A DNA stretch of 64,000 bases from contig NZ_JBFEFI010000004.1 in the NCBI RefSeq assembly GCF_040717535.1, positions 620,001 through 684,000 of the forward strand, written 5' to 3'. This DNA is from Thalassoglobus sp. JC818 (GTDB taxonomy: Bacteria > Planctomycetota > Planctomycetia > Planctomycetales > Planctomycetaceae). Position numbers and translations under genes: made by a program. Below the pieces are notes generated by a model. That model was not told the origin of the DNA. It saw nothing but the letters and a program-made list of their open reading frames with translations, and ran no database searches. The number at the start of each line of letters is the position of its first letter. Positions within the stretch are counted from its first letter, which is position 1. Below are positions 27,019-35,711 of the stretch, piece by piece.

Positions 27019-27123
27019 TAGAGCATTTTTTGGTTTGGTGTGGACAATCTCGCTCAAGCAAGCACAGCTTTTATCTTGTGCAACAAAGCAAGCGAGTGCA
27101 CAGGAAAGGGCAACTTGCTTTAG
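27019..27123 (-). repeat. Dispersed intergenic repeat, copy C (most complete)
   Basis: On the minus strand it begins CTAAAGCAAGTTGCC, continues TTTCCTGTGCACTCGCTTG, then TGCTTGCTTGAGCGAGATTG, and ends CCAAAAAATGCTCTA. Both ends show TA(G/A)AGCA facing inward, an imperfect terminal inverted repeat. The TAA of the adjoining nucleotidase gene lies in its first bases. Confidence 0.75.
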
Positions 27124-28046
27124 TCGACGTAACGAACCGGATTCCAGTCTCGCGCCAGATCCACGAGAATCTTAAGCTTCTCGGGTGAATCGGCAGTGGC
27201 CACAATTCCCGGCAGTCGTAACATCGACGCCCGGTCGTCCATCCACGTCTCTTCGAAGTGAACAGGTTCACCATTGTGTACCCAGACGCTGTCGCCTCCC
27301 AGAAGTCGAGCGATCTGCATCGACACAGGATAGTCGTAGATATTCGGAGAATGAATCAGCGACCCACCGAACTCGCCCGTGGCCAGCAAAGGATAGATGC
27401 TTCCCGGTGTTTCGTCGGGCGGAAATCCCTCGAGTCCGGCAGCTGTCACTTTTTCGGCATTCGCTGCATCGTTCTTCTGGAATCCAATCAGATAGATTTT
27501 GCGAGAATCCGGTCGGTTGCTCGACTGAATGTTGGGCATCGCCTCAAGACATTTTTGAGCAGACACGCTCAAGTCGTCGGGACCGCATTTCAATGTGTCT
27601 CCGTAGGCCATGGTCCAAGAACCGGTCGGTCCATCTTCGGGACAATAGACCAGCGAGAACAACACATCATCCCGTGTGCGAAGATGAAGCATGACGGAAT
27701 AGCCATTGCCAGTTCGATCACGAAACTGTTTCGTTCCGTCAATCGGATCGAGAGCGATGGTCAGTTCTCCATCCTCACGAAATGCTCCCAGATCTCCGTT
27801 CTCTTCCTCAGCTTCAATGCGACATTCACGCAGGATGGGCGAACGGTCACGAAGACCAGCGACAACCAGTTCCTGAACGGTCAAATCTGCAAGTGTCAGC
27901 GCATCCGTGTTCGCATTCCCGGAGGACTTTCCTTCGAGAGCAATGTTGAATGAACGGAGCTTGCGTGCCACAGCTCCGGACCAGCGGAGAAGGTCAGGGG
28001 CATCGTTGAGCAGGGCTTCGATGACATCGTTCGGAGCGGGTGACAT
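27120..28046 (-). CDS. Inositol monophosphatase-family phosphatase, CysQ-like
   Basis: Mg2+-dependent phosphatase of the IMPase superfamily. The metal signature LDPIDGTKQF is near residue 99, and a distal block reads GGSLIHSPNIYDYPVS, where the usual W-D-x-A-A is replaced. The wide separation of motifs and 308-aa length resemble 3'(2'),5'-bisphosphate nucleotidases (Hal2/CysQ type). The second motif's E-x-E region is EAEEENGD. Substrate is therefore tentative. It starts two bases after the ATP-grasp gene ends, so the two are almost certainly co-transcribed. The stop lies in a dispersed repeat. Confidence 0.85.
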   Translation of the reverse strand: MSPAPNDVIEALLNDAPDLLRWSGAVARKLRSFNIALEGKSSGNANTDALTLADLTVQELVVAGLRDRSPILRECRIEAEEENGDLGAFREDGELTIALDPIDGTKQFRDRTGNGYSVMLHLRTRDDVLFSLVYCPEDGPTGSWTMAYGDTLKCGPDDLSVSAQKCLEAMPNIQSSNRPDSRKIYLIGFQKNDAANAEKVTAAGLEGFPPDETPGSIYPLLATGEFGGSLIHSPNIYDYPVSMQIARLLGGDSVWVHNGEPVHFEETWMDDRASMLRLPGIVATADSPEKLKILVDLARDWNPVRYVD

Positions 28047-28048
28047 TT

Positions 28049-28918
28049 TTATTCCTCAAGATATTCAAACAGTGCCTGGGCGACATCGATCTTCGTTGTG
28101 GATTGAAACGCTTTCCAGCCCGGCACAGCATTGACTTCAATCACATAACAGCGCCCGGAAAGGTCGTATAGCACATCAACACCTGCAAAGCACGTGTGCA
28201 CAGCCCCGGCAGCAGCGACGGCGATAGCTTCTTCTTCCGGTGTGAGACGATGCAAACTGGCTTTTCCCTGACGAGCCACATTCGTTCGAAAGTCGGTCGG
28301 ATGGCTTCTGCGAATCGCCCCCAGAACCTTGCCATTCAACACAAGAATTCGAACATCAAAGCCCTCATGAAGAATGAATTCCTGCTGATAAATCACGCTA
28401 TTGAGACGTTCGATCGCGCGAAACGATCGGAAGGCGAGATCCGGATCGGAAAGTCGAATAATCCCGCGCCCTTCCGCACCGAACAGGGGCTTGACGACCA
28501 CATCCTGTCCGAGAACGGAGAACGCTTCCATCGCCTGATCGGTCGTTTCAGTCACGATCGTGCGCGGGATTGGAATTCCACACGCGCTTAATCGAGAAGT
28601 TGAAAGAAACTTGTCGACCGCACATTCGATCCCGCGTGGATGGTTAACGATCCGAACTCCCGCTTCCTGCAACTGCAGTAGGACATCCATCCGATAAACC
28701 ACCTGTTCCAATGATCCCGGAGGCATTGTTCGAACGATAACGCAATCAATACCGGAGAGTTTTACTCCATCGCTTGTGACTTCGGTCGTAGAGTCTTTGA
28801 CGAACGACGCCAGCCGTTCAAAGTCGACCGCTTCGCAATCGTGGCCCCGTCGTTCGCCAGCTTGAAGCAGTTGTTCCACATACCAACTTCCAGTGTGACC
28901 TAAGATCGCAATCCGCAC
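28049..28918 (-). CDS. RimK-like ATP-grasp ligase
   Basis: ATP-grasp family of about 289 aa. Visible motifs are VDKFLSTSRLSACGIPIPRT, VVKPLFGAEGRGI for the glycine-rich nucleotide loop, FDVRILVLNGKVLGAIRR and CYVIEVNAVPGWKAFQ with the metal-binding E-x-N. Such enzymes add glutamate to ribosomal protein S6, F420 or tetrahydromethanopterin (MptN). An mch gene about 10 kb away makes an H4MPT-related role possible but not proven. The GTG start with AGGA six bases upstream gives the normal N-terminus MRIAILGHTGSWYV. It is the first gene of a pair with the phosphatase. Confidence 0.87.
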   Translation of the reverse strand: MRIAILGHTGSWYVEQLLQAGERRGHDCEAVDFERLASFVKDSTTEVTSDGVKLSGIDCVIVRTMPPGSLEQVVYRMDVLLQLQEAGVRIVNHPRGIECAVDKFLSTSRLSACGIPIPRTIVTETTDQAMEAFSVLGQDVVVKPLFGAEGRGIIRLSDPDLAFRSFRAIERLNSVIYQQEFILHEGFDVRILVLNGKVLGAIRRSHPTDFRTNVARQGKASLHRLTPEEEAIAVAAAGAVHTCFAGVDVLYDLSGRCYVIEVNAVPGWKAFQSTTKIDVAQALFEYLEE

Positions 28919-29041
28919 AGCGATTCCTGTTCGCAATAAACCCAAGCTCTGGTAACCGAATGGTTCACCGAAACCTTCAATGATTCAGAAAGAGCTTCAG
29001 GGTAAGTTAGTGAGGAGTTTAGGGAAGATCTTCCCCACTTC

Positions 29042-29065
29042 GAAGTCATTTAATGCGATGACTTC
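29042..29065 (-). terminator. Hairpin downstream of zinc-ribbon protein gene
   Basis: GAAGTCAT and ATGACTTC form a perfect 8-bp stem with an 8-base loop, about 20 bases past the stop of the minus-strand gene. It has no T tract, so termination is only suggested. Confidence 0.3.
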
Positions 29066-29086
29066 CCAACCCTGACGATTCAGTAA

Positions 29087-30358
29087 TCACTGCCCTGTTG
29101 AGTTCGAATCCGAATCAGGATCATCCGCCGACTCTGGGTCGGAAGGCGAATCATCGGACGGCTCACTCTCCGCGTCCGATTCCATATCCGAAGAGTCTTC
29201 AGGCTCGGTCTCATGAGTCTCGACTTCAATCGTCAAATCCTCAGCGATTTGCGGAGCGACGTTCACTTCGACGGCAAACTCAGATGGGAGGATCGTATTG
29301 TCGCCAGCAGTTTTGCGTTCCCGAATCGTAAATGACTCCGTACCGATCGGAACCAGAAAATAGAAGTCGCCAGACTGACTTTCGTAGACGCAAGGATAGG
29401 CGGTTTGTTCCTGGACTGCGTGACAGATCCGTCCCAGTCCGCTCACAAAAGTATTGTAGACGACAGCTTGCCGATACTCAGGGAGCAACGCATTCTGCGA
29501 ACTCGCTTGCGGATCGGACCACTCCTCAAACATGCGATTGATGCTGGCCTTCAACTCCTGAAACCGTTGCTGTTCCAGTTCTCGAAACTGATCCTGATAA
29601 AACGTGTCTATGTCAGCGAGGCTGAGCAGGCGAGCTTTGACAAACTCCGCCTGACGCCCCGGACTCAACGTCATTCGCAGCTTGTCTCCATCCGCAACGA
29701 GGTCCAAAACCACAAGATTACTGCGCACCGTCGTGGGTGTTTCGCGAAGCTGTTCGAGGACAGTGTTGAAGCGTTGTTGAGGAATGCTGAAGTCGTCCGC
29801 TTTCAATTCCATTCGAAGAATGTGATCCGCCGGTAACCGCTCTCCCGAAATCGTTCCGGTGAAAACTGGTTGTGTCTGGAGTGAATAAAACACTCCCAGC
29901 AAGACGAGCAGGCCGCCGAAGAACAGAGGCGGCAGGAGCATACCAAGGCGACGTTTGCGACGTCGACGAGGCAGCGAGGAACGCATGGAACTTGGTTCCG
30001 AGGAACCGAACTGAAACGAATCAGTGGCATTTTCCGGCGGTGAAGCGGAGCTTGGTTCTGACAGGTTGAATTCCGTAGTTGTTTTCAACAAAGGGTCGGT
30101 TGGTTCAGGTGCACCAGCGCTGCGAGATGACTTTTTCTGAGATTCCGGCAGCGGCGCAGAATCGGGATCGTAGACTTCAAACTCGTCCGTGTCGGCAAGA
30201 CTGGGATCGACCGCTTCCGGTGAAGCAGGTGGGTTCGCTTGAGGAGCAGGAACCCTCACACGTGAACCACACTTCGGACATTGTCCGACTTTGCCAGCAG
30301 CGTCATCTCTCACCCGCACGGTTGCGGTGCAATATGGACAGTGAAACTGAATTGCCAT
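29087..30358 (-). CDS. Zinc-ribbon, single-pass membrane protein of unknown function
   Basis: From the chosen ATG the protein opens MAIQFHCPYC, a zinc ribbon with Cys at 7, 10, 27 and 30 (CPYC...CPKCG). A Pro/Ser/acidic linker leads to a basic stop-transfer RRRRKRR and one membrane helix (LLPPLFFGGLLVLLGVFYSL, near 150-170). A 230-residue domain follows, and the C-terminus is Asp/Glu/Ser-rich. Zinc-ribbon N-termini of this MJ0042 type are frequent in planctomycetes and myxobacteria. The role is unknown; the topology suggests a cytoplasmic ribbon and a periplasmic domain. Confidence 0.8.
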   Translation of the reverse strand: MAIQFHCPYCTATVRVRDDAAGKVGQCPKCGSRVRVPAPQANPPASPEAVDPSLADTDEFEVYDPDSAPLPESQKKSSRSAGAPEPTDPLLKTTTEFNLSEPSSASPPENATDSFQFGSSEPSSMRSSLPRRRRKRRLGMLLPPLFFGGLLVLLGVFYSLQTQPVFTGTISGERLPADHILRMELKADDFSIPQQRFNTVLEQLRETPTTVRSNLVVLDLVADGDKLRMTLSPGRQAEFVKARLLSLADIDTFYQDQFRELEQQRFQELKASINRMFEEWSDPQASSQNALLPEYRQAVVYNTFVSGLGRICHAVQEQTAYPCVYESQSGDFYFLVPIGTESFTIRERKTAGDNTILPSEFAVEVNVAPQIAEDLTIEVETHETEPEDSSDMESDAESEPSDDSPSDPESADDPDSDSNSTGQ

Positions 30359-30623
30359 GGATTTCGAGGCTACAAGGAAGAAGTCGGCAGTCCCGATTGG
30401 GAACCTGTTTTCGTGGCAGCGACCCATATCGTGCCTGACAGTCACCGCGAACGTCAACCGGTCGACGTGCTTGAATTGTTGACATGCACGTCCAGCATAA
30501 TCCTCAATACCGTTCTGTCCCGCTTAGTGATTTCCCCATAATTTCCGCTTTGAAGGGTGATTGCAAGCGTGGCCGAGATAGGGTTGCGGGTTGATTCGGA
30601 GATTTACAGATATAGAGGTTGTG

Positions 30624-31208
30624 ATGGTTTTGGAAACCCAACAGCAGGCCGAACAGAGCACGGAGTCTCGCCTAGTTCTTCCCGCCAACTTCCTGGCGAA
30701 TTGCGCATTTGCGTGGGCGGCTTACCACATTGCACTGTGGCACATCTTATTTTTTGTCAATTACTTACAACAATCTGCACCAACTCTTGATCTCTGGGAA
30801 TTCTATCTTCACTTCGCGACTCAGGCCTATCCACTCGTGCTAACAGCTGCGGTCACGACACCGCTTCTGCTGCGAGCAATCTCGCGATCGGCTGAAACGA
30901 TTTCTGCCCCGCTGCAGCGGGTTGAAGAGACCTTGAAAAAGCTACGTTTGGGAGAACCGGTTCAAACCGTGCAATTCCGACAAGACGACGCTTTGAATCG
31001 ACTTCAGGATGAACTGAACGCGTTCGTGGAATGGTATGAGGAGTCCACGCGACTCGACGCGAGCAATCCGGAAGATTCAGTGGACAACACGGAACGTAAT
31101 GTTCTGAAGCGATTGGCCGACTTGAAGAAGACGACTCAAGGCATCCGCGCAGTGGGGGAGAAGCTTCCTCGTCGCCCCCATGTTATGTCACCGCCGGACG
31201 GGAGATAA
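30624..31208 (+). CDS. Membrane protein with HAMP-like linker, unknown function
   Basis: The start is an ATG with GAGG five bases upstream. Two hydrophobic segments (about residues 20-45 and 60-85) are separated by a short loop. A HAMP-like stretch follows: ISRSAETISAPLQRVEETLKKL...QTVQFRQDDALNRLQDELN. The C-terminal 50 residues are helical and polar, with no kinase or methyl-accepting domain. It may be a minimal sensor-type protein like several small HAMP proteins, but no partner is adjacent. Its 3' end overlaps the convergent aldo/keto reductase gene by 26 bases. Confidence 0.75.
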   Translation: MVLETQQQAEQSTESRLVLPANFLANCAFAWAAYHIALWHILFFVNYLQQSAPTLDLWEFYLHFATQAYPLVLTAAVTTPLLLRAISRSAETISAPLQRVEETLKKLRLGEPVQTVQFRQDDALNRLQDELNAFVEWYEESTRLDASNPEDSVDNTERNVLKRLADLKKTTQGIRAVGEKLPRRPHVMSPPDGR

Positions 31209-32160
31209 CTGGTCCGCGACGGACGATCGCCTCATCAATCGCTTTGATGGTTGCAGCTGGGAGCTGAATCTCCATTGCCTGCGCGGTTTCCTGAATCTGC
31301 TCAGGACGTTTCGCGCCGCACAAAGCAGAAGTGATTCCGGGACGCTGAATCGTCCACGCAATCGTTAGTTGGGCGAGCGAGATGCCAGCAGTCTCCGCGA
31401 GCGGACGAAGTTCATCGAGAAAGTCGTGTGTCTTATCCCATTCACGGCCCTGAAAAACTTCGTATTTCTGGCGACCGTCTTTCGGGTCCCAGCTGTGATC
31501 TCGCGAAAGTTTTCCCGCGAGGAAACCTTTCATGAGCGGCCAGTACGGAATCACGGAAACCTGATTCGTCACACACCACGGGAGAATGGAATCTTCGATT
31601 TCACGTTGCAGCATATTGTAGTGAGGCTGTGCCGTCGCGATCGGGCAAACGCTTCGAAACCGCTCGAACAATTCGACGGTGTGAAAGTTAGAAACACCGA
31701 CAGCCCGGATCTTGCCTGAATCGAGCAACTCCTTGAAGACTTCTGCAGAGTCCTCAACGGGCGTTTCGGGATCTGGTGCATGCAAGTAGTACAGATCGAT
31801 GCGGTCGGTGTTCAACCGCTGGAGACTCTCGTCGCAGTGCCGACGAATGACTTCCGGCCGCGCATCATGAACTTTCTCCCGTTTTGAGTTCCAGGAAAGT
31901 CCGCACTTGCTCGCGATGACGATTTCATCTCGATGAGCGCCCAAGACCTCGGCGATCATCCGTTCGCTTTCGCCTTCGTACCCGTAGCTGTAAGCAGTGT
32001 CGAAGAAGTTGATTCCGGAATCAAACGCAGCCTGCAAAGTTTGCAGGCTGGCATCACGGGTGACATCGACACTCGTAATTCCGGTAATTGGCCAACACCC
32101 CATCGCGACCGGAGTCACTTCGATATCGGTGGCTCCAATCTTACGAAGAACACTCATCAT
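31183..32160 (-). CDS. Aldo/keto reductase
   Basis: A TIM-barrel NADPH-dependent oxidoreductase. It shows INFFDTAYSYGYEGESERMIAEVL with the catalytic Asp and Tyr, IVIASKCGLSW with the Lys, DLYYLHAPDPETPVE with the His, then KIRAVGVSNF and the C-terminal cofactor region SALCGAKRPEQIQE. The tetrad Asp-Tyr-Lys-His is complete. The substrate is unknown; it resembles YajO/general stress-type reductases. The ATG is directly followed by a second Met, and both are possible. Confidence 0.92.
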   Translation of the reverse strand: MMSVLRKIGATDIEVTPVAMGCWPITGITSVDVTRDASLQTLQAAFDSGINFFDTAYSYGYEGESERMIAEVLGAHRDEIVIASKCGLSWNSKREKVHDARPEVIRRHCDESLQRLNTDRIDLYYLHAPDPETPVEDSAEVFKELLDSGKIRAVGVSNFHTVELFERFRSVCPIATAQPHYNMLQREIEDSILPWCVTNQVSVIPYWPLMKGFLAGKLSRDHSWDPKDGRQKYEVFQGREWDKTHDFLDELRPLAETAGISLAQLTIAWTIQRPGITSALCGAKRPEQIQETAQAMEIQLPAATIKAIDEAIVRRGPVISRPAVT

Positions 32161-32177
32161 GACACCTTCTTCAACTT

Positions 32178-33062
32178 CTACTGTGTTTCTCTAAGAGAAG
32201 CCTCTTGCAGTCGTTCAAACTCGTTTCGACTGACCCGCCCGGACTCGAGGAGATTCTGAATCGCTTCCCTGTCGTCATTCTTAAGGGCAGTGCGAAACTC
32301 CGACAGTCTCTCGATCATATCAGACGTCGCGGCACAAATCTGATCGGAGTTGTCGTTGAAGATGGCGGTCCACAAGTCGGCATCGCCAGCAGCGACGCGA
32401 GTGGTATCACGAAATCCGGTCGAGCCAAACGCAAGTGCCGAATCTGGCACAATGCCTGCAAGTGCAGAAGCGACCAAATGAGGCAGGTGGCTGACCATCG
32501 CCAGAATTCGGTCATGTTCTTTTGGAGTGGCTGTGTGGACCAGCATTCCAAGATTCTTCCAGAACTGCATCATGGTTTCCGTCAGTTCCGGAGTGGTCTC
32601 CTGCATGGGAGTCACAACACATTTTCGGTTGACGAACAAGTCAGCCGTTGCGTGTTCGAATCCAGATTGATGGGACCCAGCCAGCGGATGTGACCCGACG
32701 AATCGCTCTCTGCCACCGTCGAGTTCGAGCACCTGCTCACAAATTCCAGACTTAACACTCCCAGCATCTGTGATCAGCGTCTCTGAAGGAGTTGCCTTCA
32801 AGATCGACGCGACATGGTCGACGATTCGATCGACTGGCGTGCACACAATGACGAGATCGACGTCTTCCAGCGAATCGATGGACGAGACTGCGGAATCAAT
32901 CACATTTCGAGCGATGGCTTCGTTCAGGCGATCGGGATTTCTGCCGACGCCGACAATTGATCGACACAGATTTCTCTCTCGAGATGCCAGAGCGATCGAT
33001 CCACCAATCAGTCCGACACCCACGATCGCAATTCGATTGAAGGGGATTTCGGGCACATTCAT
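32178..33062 (-). CDS. tyrA: Prephenate dehydrogenase
   Basis: Oxidatively decarboxylates prephenate (or arogenate) in tyrosine synthesis. The Rossmann motif RIAIVGVGLIGGSIAL opens the protein. DLVIVCTPVDRIVDH, ITDAGSVKSGI and FVGSHPLAGSHQSG follow, with the catalytic-site His in GSHPLAG. DRILAMVSHLPHLVASALA gives the helical dimerisation domain. No ACT or chorismate mutase domain is fused. At 294 aa it is the monofunctional form. The downstream ATG is used because an upstream one would add 17 residues before the Rossmann strand. Confidence 0.92.
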   Translation of the reverse strand: MNVPEIPFNRIAIVGVGLIGGSIALASRERNLCRSIVGVGRNPDRLNEAIARNVIDSAVSSIDSLEDVDLVIVCTPVDRIVDHVASILKATPSETLITDAGSVKSGICEQVLELDGGRERFVGSHPLAGSHQSGFEHATADLFVNRKCVVTPMQETTPELTETMMQFWKNLGMLVHTATPKEHDRILAMVSHLPHLVASALAGIVPDSALAFGSTGFRDTTRVAAGDADLWTAIFNDNSDQICAATSDMIERLSEFRTALKNDDREAIQNLLESGRVSRNEFERLQEASLRETQ

Positions 33063-33214
33063 AACGAGAATTGTAGTGATCAAATCACAAAAGTGGGTTC
33101 CGATCAGCCTCAAGATTCAAGAGAATTCGCCGGAATTGATTTCGAAAGATTCGTAATTATTGATGAATTCTGGTCCAATCGTCGCCGCTCAGGTGAACCA
33201 TTTCGTTCTTCTCC

Positions 33215-33220
33215 TATAAT
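33215..33220 (+). promoter_or_regulatory. Candidate -10 box of the MoxR gene
   Basis: A perfect TATAAT occurs 63 bases before the MoxR start. The hexamer 17-18 bases upstream is a poor -35 match, so this is a weak promoter prediction. Confidence 0.35.
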
Positions 33221-33282
33221 GCGGTCCAATTCTTGATTATTCTCTTATCCGATCCTCTCCGAAACTTGATGTGGAGTGTTTA

Positions 33283-34224
33283 GTGACAAGCGATTCTGCC
33301 GCATTGATCCAGTCTCTCGAGGAGAATATCGGGCGAGTTTTATTAGGAAAAGAAGAAGTCATTCGACTGGCAGTTGTCGCCTTGCTGGCTGAAGGGCATG
33401 TGCTCATCGAAGATGCTCCGGGGGTTGGAAAAACGTCCCTCGCGAAAGCAGTCGCTCACAGCTTTAACTGTCAATTCTCGCGTCTGCAATGTACGCCGGA
33501 CATGCTTCCCAGCGACATTCTGGGATCGAGCATTTTTCTTCCCAATAAAGGGGAGTTCGAATTTCGCGCAGGGCCAATCTTCACGAATGTTCTCCTCGCA
33601 GATGAAATCAATCGAACCACTCCGCGAACTCAAAGCGCCTTACTGGAAGCGATGATGGAGCATCAGGTCTCCGTCGATGGCAAGACCTATCCGCTCAGCA
33701 AGCCATTCTTTGTGCTTGCGACGCAGAATCCGTTCGAGTTCGAAGGAACATATCCTCTCCCGGAAAACCAGTTGGACCGATTCCTGTTATGTACGGAAAT
33801 CGGATATCCATCGCGCGATGCCGAACGTCGAGTTTTCACAAGCCATCGTTCCGGCGAACCAGTTGAAACACTGAACTCCGTGTTGTCGACGGAACAGCTT
33901 TCGAAACTGCAGAAACAGGTCCGTGAAGTCCGAGTCGATGATTCGATCTCCGATTACATTCTTGATCTCGTCGACGCAACACGTGAAAGTCGTGAGCTTT
34001 CGCTGGGTGTCAGTACTCGAGGGGCATTGACGATGTACCGGGCTGTTCAAAGCCTGGCACTCGTGGAAGGTCGAGACTTCGCCATTCCCGATGATGTCAA
34101 ACGCCTCGCGAGCCCGGTCTTCGCTCATCGCGTCATCTGTAGCGGTGTGATTCGCGAAGGCCAGCGAAACCGCGCCCGCATCATTATTCAACAGATGATT
34201 GACACCATCCCCGTCCCGAATTAG
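33283..34224 (+). CDS. MoxR-family AAA+ ATPase
   Basis: An AAA+ chaperone-type ATPase of about 313 aa. It has EDAPGVGKTSLAKA (Walker A), VLLADEINRTTPRTQSALLEAMME (Walker B and MoxR signature), VLATQNPFEFEGTYPLPENQLDRF (sensor 1 region) and GVSTRGALTM (sensor 2). MoxR proteins usually sit beside DUF58 and VWA genes that they help to mature. Here no DUF58 gene follows, which is unusual; the next gene is a secreted propeller. The GTG start has GGAG seven bases upstream. Confidence 0.93.
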   Translation: MTSDSAALIQSLEENIGRVLLGKEEVIRLAVVALLAEGHVLIEDAPGVGKTSLAKAVAHSFNCQFSRLQCTPDMLPSDILGSSIFLPNKGEFEFRAGPIFTNVLLADEINRTTPRTQSALLEAMMEHQVSVDGKTYPLSKPFFVLATQNPFEFEGTYPLPENQLDRFLLCTEIGYPSRDAERRVFTSHRSGEPVETLNSVLSTEQLSKLQKQVREVRVDDSISDYILDLVDATRESRELSLGVSTRGALTMYRAVQSLALVEGRDFAIPDDVKRLASPVFAHRVICSGVIREGQRNRARIIIQQMIDTIPVPN

Positions 34225-34374
34225 ACCTTCATAGTCAGTTTCACTGAACTCGCCTGAATACGTTCCTGCCAATCGATCCTCAATGACCACCACTCAGTCG
34301 GACTTCTTCGATTGTACGGTTGTTGAGTGCTTGCACCAGATCTTTCTGAAACACTGTTTTCGAAGAGCCGAACC

Positions 34375-35703
34375 ATGCTCATAGATCGTTGTCGCGACTG
34401 CGTCTTCTTCGTCTGCCTGATCTCACTGGTCAGCGTACAAAACGTCCACGGGGAAAACACGATGCCTTGGCCGGACCGCAGCGGACCTCACTTCAATGGG
34501 TCTGCCGACGAAAAAGATGCAGCGAACCTTCCGATCAAGTGGAATGAGAAAGAGAACGTTGCCTGGAAAATCTCATTGGAAGAACAGGGCCATTCCACAC
34601 CGGTCATCGGAGAAGGACGCATTTGGTTAACGGCTGCCAATGAAGATGGAACAAAACAGTTCGTCTATGCCATCGATGAAGAATCGGGAGAGATCCTGAT
34701 TCACAAGCTGTTGTTCGAGAATCCAGACCCTGAACCGCTCGGCAACAACATCAACACCTACGCTTCTCCCAGCTGCGTGCTGGAAGAAGGAGCTGTTTAC
34801 GTTCACTTCGGAAGCTATGGCACTGCAAAGCTGAACTCATCAACCGGAGACGTCATCTGGACGAGACGAGACATCGAAGGCAGGCACTTCCGCGGACCGG
34901 GCTCGTCTCCTGTTCTCTTCCGAAATTCCCTGATTCTGACGTTCGACTGCATCGATCGGCAGTTTCTCGTTTCACTCGACAAAGAGACCGGCGAGACTCT
35001 CTGGCTCACCGAAAGAACGACCGACTACGATGACCTCGACGAGAACGGACAGCCGAAACGTGAAGGCGATTTGAGAAAAGCGTACAGCACTCCGGGGCTC
35101 ATCGAAGTTGGCGACCGAGTTCATCTCGTCTCTGCCGGATCAAGAGCGGCCTTCGGATACGACGCTGCAACTGGTGAAGAACTCTGGACCATCACTCATG
35201 ACGACTACAACGCAGCTGCGCGACCGTCATTCTTTCGAGGCAATGCCATTCTGAACACAGGTTCCCGAAACGCGAACTTGTTGTGCGTGCGTCTCGACGA
35301 GACGACGCAAGGAAACGTTGATGAGTCCCACGTCTTATGGGATCGCCCTCGCGGAAACTCCCGATTGGCAACCCCGCTCCTCCACGATGGTCTCATTTAT
35401 ATGGTGACCGACAACGGGGTCGCGATTTGCATTGACGCGGAGACAGGAGAAGAAGTCTGGACCGACCGCGTCGGAGGGACGTTCGTTGCCTCCCCGATCA
35501 TTGCCAATGGGAACATTTACTTCTGCAATGAAGAAGGGGAAACGATCGTCATCAAAGCGGGTCGGGAGTTTGAAATCCTCTCCAAGAACACTCTCGATGA
35601 AGGTATGCGCGCTTCACCTGCGATTGCCAATGGAGCGATTTTCCTGAGAACGTTCGGTCACCTCTATAAGATCAAGCGCCCCAACGAATCGTCCTCCAAG
35701 TGA
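34375..35703 (+). CDS. Secreted PQQ-type beta-propeller protein
   Basis: A signal peptide (LIDRCRDCVFFVCLISLVSV, cleaved near VHGEN) is followed by MPWPDRSGPHFNGSADEKD, a start typical of outer-membrane-assembly/PQQ-like propellers. Repeating blade motifs, such as FVYAIDEESGEILIHKLL, AKLNSSTGDVIWTR, LVSLDKETGETLWL, FGYDAATGEELWTI and CIDAETGEEVW, indicate a six- to eight-bladed propeller. Residues for binding PQQ cannot be confirmed. In planctomycetes such proteins are abundant and generally uncharacterised. The start is the ATG that gives the signal peptide; no good ribosome site is seen. Confidence 0.87.
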   Translation: MLIDRCRDCVFFVCLISLVSVQNVHGENTMPWPDRSGPHFNGSADEKDAANLPIKWNEKENVAWKISLEEQGHSTPVIGEGRIWLTAANEDGTKQFVYAIDEESGEILIHKLLFENPDPEPLGNNINTYASPSCVLEEGAVYVHFGSYGTAKLNSSTGDVIWTRRDIEGRHFRGPGSSPVLFRNSLILTFDCIDRQFLVSLDKETGETLWLTERTTDYDDLDENGQPKREGDLRKAYSTPGLIEVGDRVHLVSAGSRAAFGYDAATGEELWTITHDDYNAAARPSFFRGNAILNTGSRNANLLCVRLDETTQGNVDESHVLWDRPRGNSRLATPLLHDGLIYMVTDNGVAICIDAETGEEVWTDRVGGTFVASPIIANGNIYFCNEEGETIVIKAGREFEILSKNTLDEGMRASPAIANGAIFLRTFGHLYKIKRPNESSSK

Positions 35704-35711
35704 TGTTCGCT

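Noticed and set aside
27258-27953. A 231-codon frame opposite the CysQ-like gene
   Set aside because: The real gene has the IMPase signatures; this is a shadow without motifs.
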